DNA of 11,529 nt from Hondaea fermentalgiana (GCA_014084085.1 NPFB01000181.1:78769-90297), one strand, 5' to 3'. Counted from the first letter of the stretch, positions 1 through 8,247 are shown. The notes: a model not told the origin generated them from the sequence alone. Translations and numbers: made by a program.

Positions 1-156
1 GCCGCTCGCGCGCAGTGGCCGCGGCCGGCCCCGGCCAGGCAGACGCAGACGCAGAGCAGGAGCCGGAGCCAGGCCAGCGCGGGGCCGAGGCGCCGCGCGA
101 AAGGGGTCCGCAGGTTTCCAGCGCGCGAGGGCCGCGGATATGATGCGGGCGGGCTG

Positions 157-197
157 GAGATGAATTGAGATGAGATGAGACGACGAGACGAGACGAG
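157..197. repeat. Imperfect GAGAT/GACGA pentamer tandem repeat
   Basis: About 41 bases of purine-rich units alternate between GAGAT-like and GAGAC-like pentamers, with a few interruptions. This is a simple-sequence repeat in non-coding DNA and has no evident function. Confidence 0.7.
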
Positions 198-235
198 TTG
201 GATGGATGCCCGGAGGCGGGCTGGAGACGAGGCGA

Positions 236-260
236 GGCCAGGCCAGGCCAGGCCGGGCCG
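236..260. repeat. GGCCA/GGCCG pentamer tandem repeat (5 copies)
   Basis: Five consecutive pentamers read GGCCA three times and then GGCCG twice. The unit period of 5 matches the neighbouring repeat at 157-197, so replication slippage of pentamers seems to have shaped this spacer. Confidence 0.75.
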
Positions 261-917
261 GGCGAGACGCGCGAGGACCGCCGGCTCGGCGCTGCAGGCC
301 GCGCCGATGCTGCGCGCGGAGGGGCGGGGTGGAGTGGCGCGAACGGGCGTGTGCACGTGCCTGCCGGCGGGTCTGCGCTGCTGCAGTATACGCAAAAAGT
401 AAGTATGAAAGGAGAGACACAACAAGCAAGCAAGCCAGCCAGGTTGAATGGCCGTCTTGGAGTTGCAGTTGCCTGGAGAACCTGAAGGCGCCGCAAAAAG
501 AAAGCTCTCCTGGCGCAGCTGCAGCCCGCGCGGGAAAGCGAGGCCCGTCGTGACGCGCGAGCCTGCTGCAGCTGAAGAGCGCGGGCGCGGCCGGCGTCCG
601 GAGCGAGTCCAGACGGCGATCCATGGCGCAAGGCAGCCAGCCAGCCATGCGCAGCTGGAAATCATCCAAGAATCCCTCGCTCGCAGCAGGCGCCAGTCTG
701 CGATGACCAGACCTGCTAGTGCCCCGCTAGAGCAAAGGCGTAGGCTCCTCGCGGGCCACACCGCGGCGCACAGCGCACACACACCCCTCGTGAGCAGGCA
801 TACCTGCACGTGCCGTGACCGGCCGGCCAAGGCCCGCGCGGGAAGCGAGTGCGCGTTGCGCTCGCTGCGTTGCCGTGGCCGCCGATCACGTGGGCAGCAG
901 AGACGGAACGTGGCGCT

Positions 918-3900
918 ATGGGGGGGCGACAATCGAAGGGGGGCGCGCGGGCGAAGCGACAAGAGCCGCGCAGCACGAATCGTATCTCGCTCGTGAAACG
1001 GAGATCTACGCGCAAGTCGAGCAAAGCAGCGCAGCAAGCGTTGGCGCTCGAGTATGCAGTGAAAGACGTGGCCTCGAGTGTGTCCTTCTCGGCGCTGCTG
1101 AGTGCTCTTGAAGAAGCGGGACTGCCTGTGGAAAGTCTGCGAGATGATGTACAAGCTCTTTCGCAGCTCGGAGATGTCGAAAAGAGCGAACTCTGGCAAT
1201 CCATCATCAAGTTGTCATCAACGCTTCGTGCAGAAACCGCACTGGTTCTATCCAAGCATGAGAAACTTGAGCTACTGTCCCAAATTCCTCTTCCCGAGAA
1301 TGTGCCCAGATGCCTTTCCGCCACAGTGAAGGTATTTATATCGTCAACTTTCACGGATACTCGCGTCGAGCGTGACTCATTTCTCCTTCTCGTCGATGGT
1401 CACCTCCAAAGTCTAGCTCGTGCTCTTGGTTGCGAGTACGAGGCCATTGAGATGCGCTGGGGTATCTCCGACGAGATGACCCATTCCCACTTGACCACGG
1501 AGACCTGCTTGCGGGCAATCGGCAAGGCCAATGCCGAGAGTGACGCGCTCAGCTTCCTCTTTATCAGTACGGACAAGTATGGATACCGCGATGTCCCTTC
1601 CCGAATCGACTCAACTACAATGAGTACGCTGTTGGAGCATGCTGGTGAGCATACGGATCTTCTTCTGCAGGCATACCAACAGGATCTGAATGACCTTGAT
1701 GCAGCTTACTTTGTTCAGCCGCTCTCATCGGACACTGTTCCCGAGGATGTCGTTCATAAAGTTCTTCTCGAAATTGGGACCGCCGCTGGTCTATCTGACT
1801 TGATTGAAGACCTTCACAAGTCTGTCACTTTTCGCGAAGTGGAGAAGGGTATTCTTGAGAATCCAGACGCCGCCCAACAGGCATTTTGCTTCCAACGTGA
1901 CCTTGCCAATGTCACGGAACCGAGCAATAAAGACTTTTTCGACAATCAAGCGTCGAGCGTTGCTCATCTGCGGGAACTCGTGAGTGATCGTCTTCCGCGC
2001 ACTCGCATCGAGGACTATGAAGTCGATTACGCAACTCTCAAAGCAAGTTCTAAAGACTTGGTTCCTGGAGTTGTAGGCGGTTTTCTCTGGGGAGCGTTTG
2101 CTGCCGGTGCTGCTGCTCTCATCGAAGCTGCTTCTTCCATTCAGGTTCTCGAGAATTCGTTCATGCGTGAATACTGCTCTCATATCGAGTTGTGTCTTGA
2201 GTTCTGCAAACACGCCATCGAAACAGAGGCTGTCTCTGCCGTTCTTCATGACTCGCAAGAGATACTAGAGTATGCAGGCTCCTCGGCTCCTCGGATCGTC
2301 GGCGTTTACGGCGACCCAGGAATCGGAAAAAGTACTGTTCTTGCACTCCTTGCAAGGTCTCTTTCATCGTCGCTGGGAGTCAAGGTTATCTACCGTCATC
2401 TCGTGAGTTACGTGGGTGACTCTGTTGCTTTCATGCTCTCTGTTTCGCGTCATTTGGAGTGGCTCAAAGCCTTCGAGAGGGGCTCATCATCTGATGAAGA
2501 CGAGTTTGATGATGATGAGAGCGGAAATGTTTCGTGGGACGCAGCGCGCTCTAGATTCTTCGCAGCGCTTCGTGGGCACGCACCTGGCAGTATCGTGCTC
2601 ATTTTTGATGGTCTTGATTGTTTCGATCGTCCTCTATCATCCTTCATTCCTCCCCTCGAGGGCCAAGCCCTGCTTTTTAGCGCCCAGGAATCTTCCGTTG
2701 ATGAGCATTCAATTACTTGGAGGGAGATGGGCGCCAGCTTCACAAACAAGGTTCATCTCACGAGTATGCTAGAACATCATCTTCACTTGGCGCGTCGTCA
2801 TCTGACCGATTCACACATGAAACATGCGAGCGAGGTTCTTCTCGCGTCGATTGCAAAGGGTGACGGAGGCTGGTCGGCGACTCGTACACGAGCTCTCGCA
2901 AAGCTCGCTGGCGGCTGGACGTCGTGGTTTGACCCGAGCAGCGATTTCACAGATCCGATTGTCGGTATTTTCGAGCGAGCAGAGCATTTTCATGGGGCTT
3001 ATGTTGTTGGAGCCGTGGCCTCTCTCCTCACCGTTTCTCGCTTTGGGCTGAGTGAGAAGGAACTACTTGATATCCTCAGCATCGACGATTCAATTCTCGA
3101 TACTGTCTATCAGTACTGGGATCGTCCTGTGCGGCGGTGTCCCAAGGTGGTGGTCGAACAAGTTATTGACGTTTTCCGGCCATTTCTTTTTCACGGTGCG
3201 CCTCAGGCTGATTCCGGAGCGCGACTGTACACCTGGAATTCTGCGCTCCTCGCTTCGGTGTCGAGAGATCGCTATATGCAGGATCTTGACGCAGAATTGG
3301 CAATTCGTCAGCTCCTCGTCGACTACTTCTCCGGCCGATACGGGGAAGGAAAAGAATACAATGGCAAAATGTTTGCGCGTCTCATCAACCCGCAACCTTT
3401 GGCATACGGATTTTGGGAGTCATACAACCTTCGCAGAGCCGCAGAAGTCCCATTTCAACTCATGCGACTTGCAGACTGGGATGCTTTTGTTGAGCATCAT
3501 GGCTCAGTTTGCATGACCGAGGCTCAGACCTCTCTTTCCGGTGGTACCTTAAGCGAAGCGATTGAAATGACGCAGCAATACCTTCGGCGTCAGCCCACTT
3601 CCTCGTACGCAGCTGCGAAATCGAGACTAGAGGCAGCATACTTTGCCTCCATCACGGATGCAACGCCCCCCGACGCTCTCCAACGCCTCGCAACTCTATT
3701 TCTGCGCATGTCTTGGTTCGATGCAGCCGCTAAGGTTCAACAAAAGGTTGTTGATCTCCAAGAAGAAAATGCACCAGGCTCGCTCGCTCAAGTGAAAGCA
3801 AGGTTTGGACTGTTGCTTATCGCATATCGTCGAGGTGAGCGTACGCCACAGATCACCGAGAGCGGTAGCGAGAATATCCGTCGTCTGGAGGCTCTCATCG

Positions 3901-5549
3901 CCGAGTCTGGGGAGCCCTCTCGTTCATCTATCCGCCTCCTGGCTGAGATGCAAGCAACGCAAGCCGCAATGTTTCTGCAAGAAGCGCGTTCGATTCGTCG
4001 CGAGGGCGGAAGCGCCGAGGAGCGAACGTTGCTTCTCGAGACATCACTCCAACTGCGCATCGCTTCGCTCGAACATAGAGAGCGTCTCTTCGGAGCCGAG
4101 CACCCAGAGACAGCAAAATCCCTTGGCGGTGTTTCTGTCACCTATCGCGAACTCCGCAAGTATGAGCTGGCACTCTCAAGTGCCGAGCGCTGCCTTGACA
4201 TTCGCGAGAGCATTCTTGCAAGAAATGACCCCGCGATTGCATTGGCTCTGGAGAACGTGCATCGAGCGCGCGAAGCCCTCGGCAAGGCGGATGACAAGGC
4301 ACTCGTCCAAGCATTCGAGATCACTGTGAACTATTATGGATATGTTCATGAACGGGTCGGCCGCGTTCTCAAGGCGCTTGGCGAATACTTCGACCGAAGC
4401 GGACGCTTCACTGAGAGCCGAGAAGTCTTTCTACATGCGGCAGAGATCTTTTACAGAGTGCGCCAGGCGAATCTCGGCGCCGACGAGGCTTCCCTGGCGC
4501 TTTCAGATAAAAAGGACCTGATACCAATCACGAAAAGGCTGAGCAAGCTCCAGGAGCGACTCTTGGAGGACGCAAGTGAAGCAAGTGCGGAAGTTTTCCA
4601 TGAATGGATGTCTGCAGCTGAAGCTTCGGAGCAGCTGATATCCACGCTAACCACCGCTGTCGCTCCCAGTTACATTTCCTTGGCAGTCCTCCTTACTTTG
4701 GAGGATAGCCCCACGGGCGAACCTCTGAGCGTCGCCGATAATATCCGTTGCTTTGTGTCCAGCGAGAGGCCATCGGCTGCTAAGGACCCAATGTCTTCGC
4801 GCTTAGCCTCGGCCGTTAAAGGTTCGCTGCAACGTGAAGACCTGCAGGCTTTAGCGGATTCCATTCCTGCTCCGAAGGCGAATTTGAACACGACTGGGGG
4901 TCAGCAGATTTTGCTTGTTTCAAGTCATGGGGCTGCTGTTACACGAGATGCGTCTATCATGAACTCGCAGCCTCACGTTGACTTTTTCGCTCAGTCCATA
5001 GCAGAGGTTCTCCAGGGAGCTTCCCTGCTTTGGGACACGACAGAGATTCTTCGTTCAGAACAAACAATGCTCCCGCACCCTAAGAGCGTCGACCCAAATC
5101 ACCTTGAAAACGGCAAGGAGCTCCAGTCCCCCTTTTATGGGGCGCTCGGAACGTGGGCAGACGCAAATGACAACGGTATGGTTGTCGTTTGCCACGGCCG
5201 AAAGGATTGGATGGAGTCCAGCAGTGGTGCGCGTGGTGCGATCACACTTGGGTTTGGTGCATTGGAGAAGCATCGCCCTGATGTCTGCGAGGGCCTGAAG
5301 AAGGCAGCTCTCGAATCATTTCAAAAAGCCGTCGGAAGCGATTGGGTAGTGAATTGTGATCCGTCTTATGCTGGACGAGGTGGAAAGTCTTGGACGAACC
5401 TTTCGAATCAGTACCTCTCCTTGGCGCAGCCGGGCGCCACAGCACTTGATCTTTCCATTTCTAGAATGTTCCGTGAGCAGCTTGTCGTGGACGCAACACT
5501 TCGTGAGCGCCTAGCACATGCTCTGGAAGAAACTATGCAGAGCATTTGA
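918..5549 (+). CDS. STAND-type NTPase: DUF4062-like, P-loop NTPase, TPR-like helices and amidohydrolase-like C-terminus (nephrocystin-3/TTC41-like)
   Basis: This intronless frame encodes 1543 residues. The start is the ATG at 918; the frame opens further upstream only through a GTG at 849, unlikely in a eukaryote. The N-terminus reads MGGRQSKGG, fitting the N-myristoylation pattern (Gly2, Ser6, Lys7), and is followed by a basic stretch to about residue 36. Residues 137-235 resemble DUF4062, with VKVFISSTFTD, then MRWGIS at 179-184 and a FISTDKYGYR strand. A Walker A motif GDPGIGKS is at 465-472 and a Walker B-like IVLIFDGLD at 559-567, giving a NACHT/STAND-like ATPase. An acidic Ser/Asp/Glu loop near 524-536 lies between them. 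Residues about 920-1195 are helical and TPR-like, the clearest part at 1040-1125 (kinesin-light-chain style). Residues about 1330-1543 resemble N-formylglutamate amidohydrolases: SSHG (His1337), DPN (1392-1394), CHGRKD (His1426), VNCDP (Asn1479) and DLSISR (1511-1516). STAND proteins are typically ATP-switched scaffolds. A ciliary or membrane role, as for nephrocystin-3, is inference. The family call is firm at domain level and weak at orthologue level. Confidence 0.9.
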   Translation: MGGRQSKGGARAKRQEPRSTNRISLVKRRSTRKSSKAAQQALALEYAVKDVASSVSFSALLSALEEAGLPVESLRDDVQALSQLGDVEKSELWQSIIKLSSTLRAETALVLSKHEKLELLSQIPLPENVPRCLSATVKVFISSTFTDTRVERDSFLLLVDGHLQSLARALGCEYEAIEMRWGISDEMTHSHLTTETCLRAIGKANAESDALSFLFISTDKYGYRDVPSRIDSTTMSTLLEHAGEHTDLLLQAYQQDLNDLDAAYFVQPLSSDTVPEDVVHKVLLEIGTAAGLSDLIEDLHKSVTFREVEKGILENPDAAQQAFCFQRDLANVTEPSNKDFFDNQASSVAHLRELVSDRLPRTRIEDYEVDYATLKASSKDLVPGVVGGFLWGAFAAGAAALIEAASSIQVLENSFMREYCSHIELCLEFCKHAIETEAVSAVLHDSQEILEYAGSSAPRIVGVYGDPGIGKSTVLALLARSLSSSLGVKVIYRHLVSYVGDSVAFMLSVSRHLEWLKAFERGSSSDEDEFDDDESGNVSWDAARSRFFAALRGHAPGSIVLIFDGLDCFDRPLSSFIPPLEGQALLFSAQESSVDEHSITWREMGASFTNKVHLTSMLEHHLHLARRHLTDSHMKHASEVLLASIAKGDGGWSATRTRALAKLAGGWTSWFDPSSDFTDPIVGIFERAEHFHGAYVVGAVASLLTVSRFGLSEKELLDILSIDDSILDTVYQYWDRPVRRCPKVVVEQVIDVFRPFLFHGAPQADSGARLYTWNSALLASVSRDRYMQDLDAELAIRQLLVDYFSGRYGEGKEYNGKMFARLINPQPLAYGFWESYNLRRAAEVPFQLMRLADWDAFVEHHGSVCMTEAQTSLSGGTLSEAIEMTQQYLRRQPTSSYAAAKSRLEAAYFASITDATPPDALQRLATLFLRMSWFDAAAKVQQKVVDLQEENAPGSLAQVKARFGLLLIAYRRGERTPQITESGSENIRRLEALIAESGEPSRSSIRLLAEMQATQAAMFLQEARSIRREGGSAEERTLLLETSLQLRIASLEHRERLFGAEHPETAKSLGGVSVTYRELRKYELALSSAERCLDIRESILARNDPAIALALENVHRAREALGKADDKALVQAFEITVNYYGYVHERVGRVLKALGEYFDRSGRFTESREVFLHAAEIFYRVRQANLGADEASLALSDKKDLIPITKRLSKLQERLLEDASEASAEVFHEWMSAAEASEQLISTLTTAVAPSYISLAVLLTLEDSPTGEPLSVADNIRCFVSSERPSAAKDPMSSRLASAVKGSLQREDLQALADSIPAPKANLNTTGGQQILLVSSHGAAVTRDASIMNSQPHVDFFAQSIAEVLQGASLLWDTTEILRSEQTMLPHPKSVDPNHLENGKELQSPFYGALGTWADANDNGMVVVCHGRKDWMESSSGARGAITLGFGALEKHRPDVCEGLKKAALESFQKAVGSDWVVNCDPSYAGRGGKSWTNLSNQYLSLAQPGATALDLSISRMFREQLVVDATLRERLAHALEETMQSI

Positions 5550-5748
5550 AAGATGTCTGCCCTGTGGTTTGAATGAACCCCACTTTTACAGAAATTTGAA
5601 CGTCGCATCCTCTGCCAACAAGATTAAAAAATAGAATCAGATTTTGTTACGCCAATGATCAACTTCGCGCAAGAAATCGAATCGTTACAAAGTGGCCAAA
5701 CATTCATAGAATCCAAGAGCAATTTTGTGTTTTTATCGAAATCAATGG
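5550..5748. other. Convergent 3' intergenic spacer
   Basis: These 199 bases separate the stop codons of two genes that face each other. The sequence becomes AT-rich (for example the A-rich run near 5624-5634), in contrast to the GC-rich promoter regions. It must hold both 3' untranslated regions. No canonical AATAAA signal is obvious on either strand. Confidence 0.6.
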
Positions 5749-7415
5749 TCAACTTCTCCGTGCCGGGGAGAGCACAAAGACTGCGGCCTCGCGGCGCGCC
5801 ATCTGCTCTTCCTCGGAGACGAAGCCGGGAGCAATGCGTGCAGAGTTCTGGGGGCGGCTGCCGTTTTGGACTCCAGTATCTACGATGACCTGTGAGTCCT
5901 CACTCTTTGCAGCGCGCTTAAAGGACGAGGACGTCTGCACGCCCTTGGACTCTTCCTCCTCTCCTTTGTCCTCATTGACGCCGCCGTCGACAGTGCCATC
6001 CTGGATGGCTCCGACGCCTGCATCATCATCATCATCGACGTTGGCGCGATTGTCTGCGCCCAGGGCGGGTGCCGACGGATCGTCGTCCTGATAGTCGACT
6101 TCGATGGCGATTCGGCGGTTGTCGGCGTCATTCTGCACACGCTCATAGCGAGCCTTATGTGAAGCCGAGGGTGACATGGGCGCAAATCCGGAGCCTTGCC
6201 GCATGCAGGCGGCTGGGTCTTGGCGGATGCTCTCCAGGACGCTGCGCGAGACGGAGAGGTCGGTGCGACCAGGAATGTCAGTGTCGTAGCCAAAAATCTC
6301 AAAGTCCTTGTGGTACATTTCGTAGGTGAGATCCATGGTCTCTTGCGTAAAGTAGCGCTGCCATGCGACGCGTCGCGAGCGCTTGTTAGCGTGTGGGATG
6401 CCCGTGAGCGCGCGCTGAATCGTCTCCGGCACGTTGGAACCCTCCCAGTCGGTGGCGACGAGGTTCTTGAGGTGCTCTTGCTTGATTACACAAGCAACGG
6501 CCTGCTCCCCATCCATGTGCGTGTACTCGAACATGGGTAGCACATGGCAGTACACGTCCCTGCATTCTGTGGTGTTCTTTGCCATGTACACGTGCCAGAA
6601 TTCGGCGTGAAATTTGCGCACAAAGTTATCAAAGGACTCAAAGGGCCGTTTGTTGTACTCGTACATGGAGACCATCCGGCTGTACGGATTACGAACGATC
6701 GAGAAGGCGCACCTGTGCACCTGCTCCTCGGTAACGTAGCCGTAGTTGACTGCTCGTTGCGCCGTGAGGTGGAACAGATAGCCTTTGTCGTTCGTTCCGG
6801 TCATGTACTTTGTCTCGCCGCCGAAACCGCACATGACTTTGGACTGAAAGAGCATCAGGAGCCACCGAAGCGTGTTGTTACGCATCGTAATGGGCGCCGT
6901 CCAGATAAAGGTTGACATAACGAATGTGATACTCGCCGTGGTCCACATGACGTATGGAGCGGGCGGGATCGGTGTCATGAAGAAGTAGATAAAGATTGCG
7001 ATTGTGATCTGCGTCATCGCAAGCAAGTTCTCCCATCTGCGCGCGCGAACGAGCAAGCAAGTAATCCAAAAAAAGCAAAGACAATGTCAGCTTCATTGTC
7101 CCCTCGCGCACAATGTACACTTTTATTCCCCCCTTCCCGCCCACCCCTTTCCTCCGTCCCAATGCGGAGCAAACGAAAAGAGGGAGGGAGAGAGAAACTG
7201 CGCGTCGATCCTTTCTCAAACACTTACGTAAAGAGCGGGAAGTTGGTCTGCTCTAGAAGCCAATACCTGTAGTAGTAGTAGAAGAGCCCAAACTTAAAGT
7301 ACGGGTTGAGGCCCTTGCGGGCTTTGTATCCTACGCGGTGATGCTTGGTGATGCTCGTGCCCCCGCACCGCGGCACGTGGAAAAACAGCACCTCGTCCAT
7401 GACTAGCCATGGCAT
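5749..7415 (-). CDS. PAPS-dependent sulfotransferase, two exons, with membrane-like insert and acidic tail
   Basis: The proposed coding sequence joins complement(7228..7415) to complement(5749..7036), giving 491 residues. Sulfotransferases of this type transfer sulfate from PAPS, often to carbohydrates in the Golgi. Exon 1 carries the 5'-phosphosulfate-binding loop, FFHVPRCGGTS at residues 11-21, with Arg16 where Lys is usual. Exon 2 carries the 3'-phosphate-binding motif, SIVRNPYSR at 175-183, preceded by LFHLTAQ. The fold appears to end near FEIFGYD (about residue 315). Between the motifs lie two strongly hydrophobic segments (about 72-90 and 91-112) separated by a Pro-rich turn, which is unusual. 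Residues about 317-491 form a low-complexity acidic tail with a run of five Asp. The ATG at 7415 has A at -3; an in-frame ATG at 7400 is an alternative. No signal anchor precedes the first motif, so an unseen upstream exon is possible. The substrate cannot be judged. Confidence 0.82.
6021..6037. repeat. CAT trinucleotide repeat encoding poly-Asp
   Basis: Five CAT units on the plus strand read as GAT codons on the coding strand, giving the Asp run in the sulfotransferase's acidic tail. A triplet repeat keeps the frame, so length changes here would be tolerated in a disordered tail. Confidence 0.8.
7037..7227 (-). other. Spliceosomal intron of the sulfotransferase gene (191 bp)
   Basis: On the minus strand the donor reads GTAAGTG beginning at 7227, a near-ideal 5' splice site. 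The acceptor ends in GCGCAG at 7037, after a pyrimidine-rich tract that includes a T run. Exon 1 ends after two bases of a codon (AC) and exon 2 supplies the third (A), forming a Thr codon and continuing in the correct frame as Trp-Glu-Asn. Removal joins the two halves of the PAPS-binding site, which is strong independent support. It is the only intron I can support in the window. Confidence 0.88.
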
Positions 7416-7780
7416 CTTGCTCGGCCTCCCCGCGCCTCTCTACCCGCCCGCCTGCCTCCTGCCGCGCGCCCAAGCGTCTCGGCAGCCACGGCCGGGGGCC
7501 CTTTTTCCTCAGATTCGCTTCGCTTCGCCTCCGCCCGCCCTCCGGCTGGCTGGCCGGCCGCGGCCGCTCGCGCGCGCGGGCGCGGGGCCAGGCGCAGCCT
7601 CGCGGAGCGCGGCGGCGACGCGACGCGCGGGTCGCTCGCTCGCGCGCTGGCGCAGCCGCTCGCGGAGCGCTCGCCGTCGCTGCGTTGGCGCTTCGCAGCC
7701 CGACGTTTCGCCCCGTCTATGTCTACTCGTCTCTCTCTTTGTTCGCCTTGCAGTGTGTCTCACGCCGCCAAGTACCACCT

Positions 7781-7848
7781 CGCCGCAAGTGGGCTATAGC
7801 GGCGCAGCCGCACTTGCCGCAAGTGCGCTATCCGGCGGCCTGCACTTG
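7781..7848. promoter_or_regulatory. Cluster of CAAGTG/CACTTG palindromic elements
   Basis: Four copies of the hexamer CAAGTG or its complement CACTTG occur at 7786-7791, 7811-7816, 7820-7825 and 7843-7848. The middle pair forms the perfect hairpin-capable sequence CACTTGCCGCAAGTG (7811-7825). A 16-base unit, GCCGCAAGTGNGCTAT, is repeated directly at 7782-7797 and 7816-7831, with a 34-base period. An 8-base palindrome GCTATAGC (7793-7800) sits inside the first copy, and CGCCGC/GCGGCG arms (7781-7786, 7799-7804) flank it. The hexamer fits the CANNTG E-box class. Its location in a divergent promoter suggests a binding-site array, but function is inferred. Confidence 0.5.
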
Positions 7849-8001
7849 CGCCAGGTGGCTCCCGCGACTTGGGCGCGCCGCGGTGTCCGTTACGTTGCGA
7901 TGGGGCCGCCGGGCAGCGCGTCAACGAGGTGAACGTCATGGTGACAGGCCGGCTTTGGGGAACAAACAGGCAAGGGAGAGGGCGAAGGGAGGGACGGACA
8001 C

Positions 8002-8060
8002 CTGGTCTGTCTGTCTGTCTATGACTGTCTGTCTGGCTGGCTGGCTGGCTGTCTGCTTGT
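8002..8060. repeat. CTGT/CTGG tetranucleotide microsatellite
   Basis: A run of CTGT units passes into CTGG units and back to CTGT, with a few interruptions. It is followed at 8064-8070 by GACAGAC, the reverse complement of the GTCTGTC within the run, so a local hairpin is possible. It is a slippage-prone simple repeat about 190 bases before a start codon. Confidence 0.75.
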
Positions 8061-8211
8061 CAAGACAGACAAAACGCAGCGCGAAGGGGGACCATGCAAG
8101 GTTGAGCACGAGGGACCTCGCGAGCTGCGCGTTGATTAATTAAAAGTTGCCCTTTGTTGCATCAGAGCCCGAGGACGAGGAGTTTTCTCTCTCGCTCCCA
8201 GAGGGTGTGAA

Positions 8212-8247
8212 ATGCTCGCAGCGCTACAGAGCAATTGTGGGTTGTAA
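8212..8247 (+). promoter_or_regulatory. Candidate 11-codon upstream ORF overlapping the main start (TAATG)
   Basis: An ATG at 8212 (purine at -3) opens a reading frame of 11 codons that stops with TAA at 8245-8247. The last A of the stop is the first base of the ATG at 8247, a TAATG junction. If the transcript includes this ATG, the main protein would need leaky scanning or reinitiation after termination. Translation of this uORF is inferred only from sequence. Confidence 0.4.

Larger units (their letters stand above)
1..917. other. GC-rich upstream region of the STAND gene, no gene recognised
   Basis: I see no convincing gene in this stretch. It is strongly GC-rich and contains short tandem repeats (listed separately). 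Open frames through it are Arg/Ala/Gly-rich, as expected from GC-biased sequence with few stop triplets. Three CACGTG palindromes (G-box/E-box type) lie at 354-359, 807-812 and 887-892; the last is about 25 bases before the start codon of the downstream gene. No TATA-like element is evident. The last ATG before the chosen start is at 702, so a transcript beginning anywhere between about 705 and 917 would have position 918 as its first AUG. Promoter function is inferred from position only. Confidence 0.6.
7416..8246. other. Divergent promoter region between sulfotransferase and coiled-coil genes
   Basis: About 830 bases lie between two genes transcribed away from each other, so both promoters are probably here. 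The part nearest the sulfotransferase (7420-7700) is very GC-rich and includes two related copies of a GCGCAGCC...TCGCGGAGCGC segment (about 7593-7610 and 7650-7671). A cluster of CAAGTG/CACTTG elements lies at 7782-7848, a CTGT/CTGG microsatellite at 8002-8060, and the only distinctly AT-rich patch, TTAATTAA, at 8136-8143, about 104 bases before the plus-strand start. Long plus-strand frames here are Arg/Ala/Ser-rich and look non-coding. Confidence 0.6.

Noticed and set aside
849..917. Extension of the STAND protein to a GTG start at 849
   Set aside because: Nuclear eukaryotic genes rarely start at GTG. The ATG at 918 gives a coherent myristoylation-type N-terminus, while the extra 23 residues look like translated spacer.
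448..996. 182-codon plus-strand frame overlapping the STAND gene start
   Set aside because: It is Arg/Ala/Ser-rich, shows no recognisable domain, and overlaps a much better gene in another frame. It is explained by high GC content with few stops.
716..1354. 212-codon minus-strand frame antisense to the STAND gene 5' end
   Set aside because: It lies largely antisense to coding sequence with a Cys/Ser/Arg-rich composition and no domain. It is a shadow frame.
6878..7219. Minus-strand frames running through the sulfotransferase intron
   Set aside because: They arise from intron retention in wrong frames. The GTAAGT donor and CAG acceptor give an in-frame join of the two PAPS-binding motifs.
7345..8143. 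Two long plus-strand frames (195 and 244 codons) in the divergent promoter region
   Set aside because: Their composition is dominated by Arg, Ala, Ser and Pro, they run through microsatellites and palindromes, and they overlap sulfotransferase exon 1. They look non-coding.
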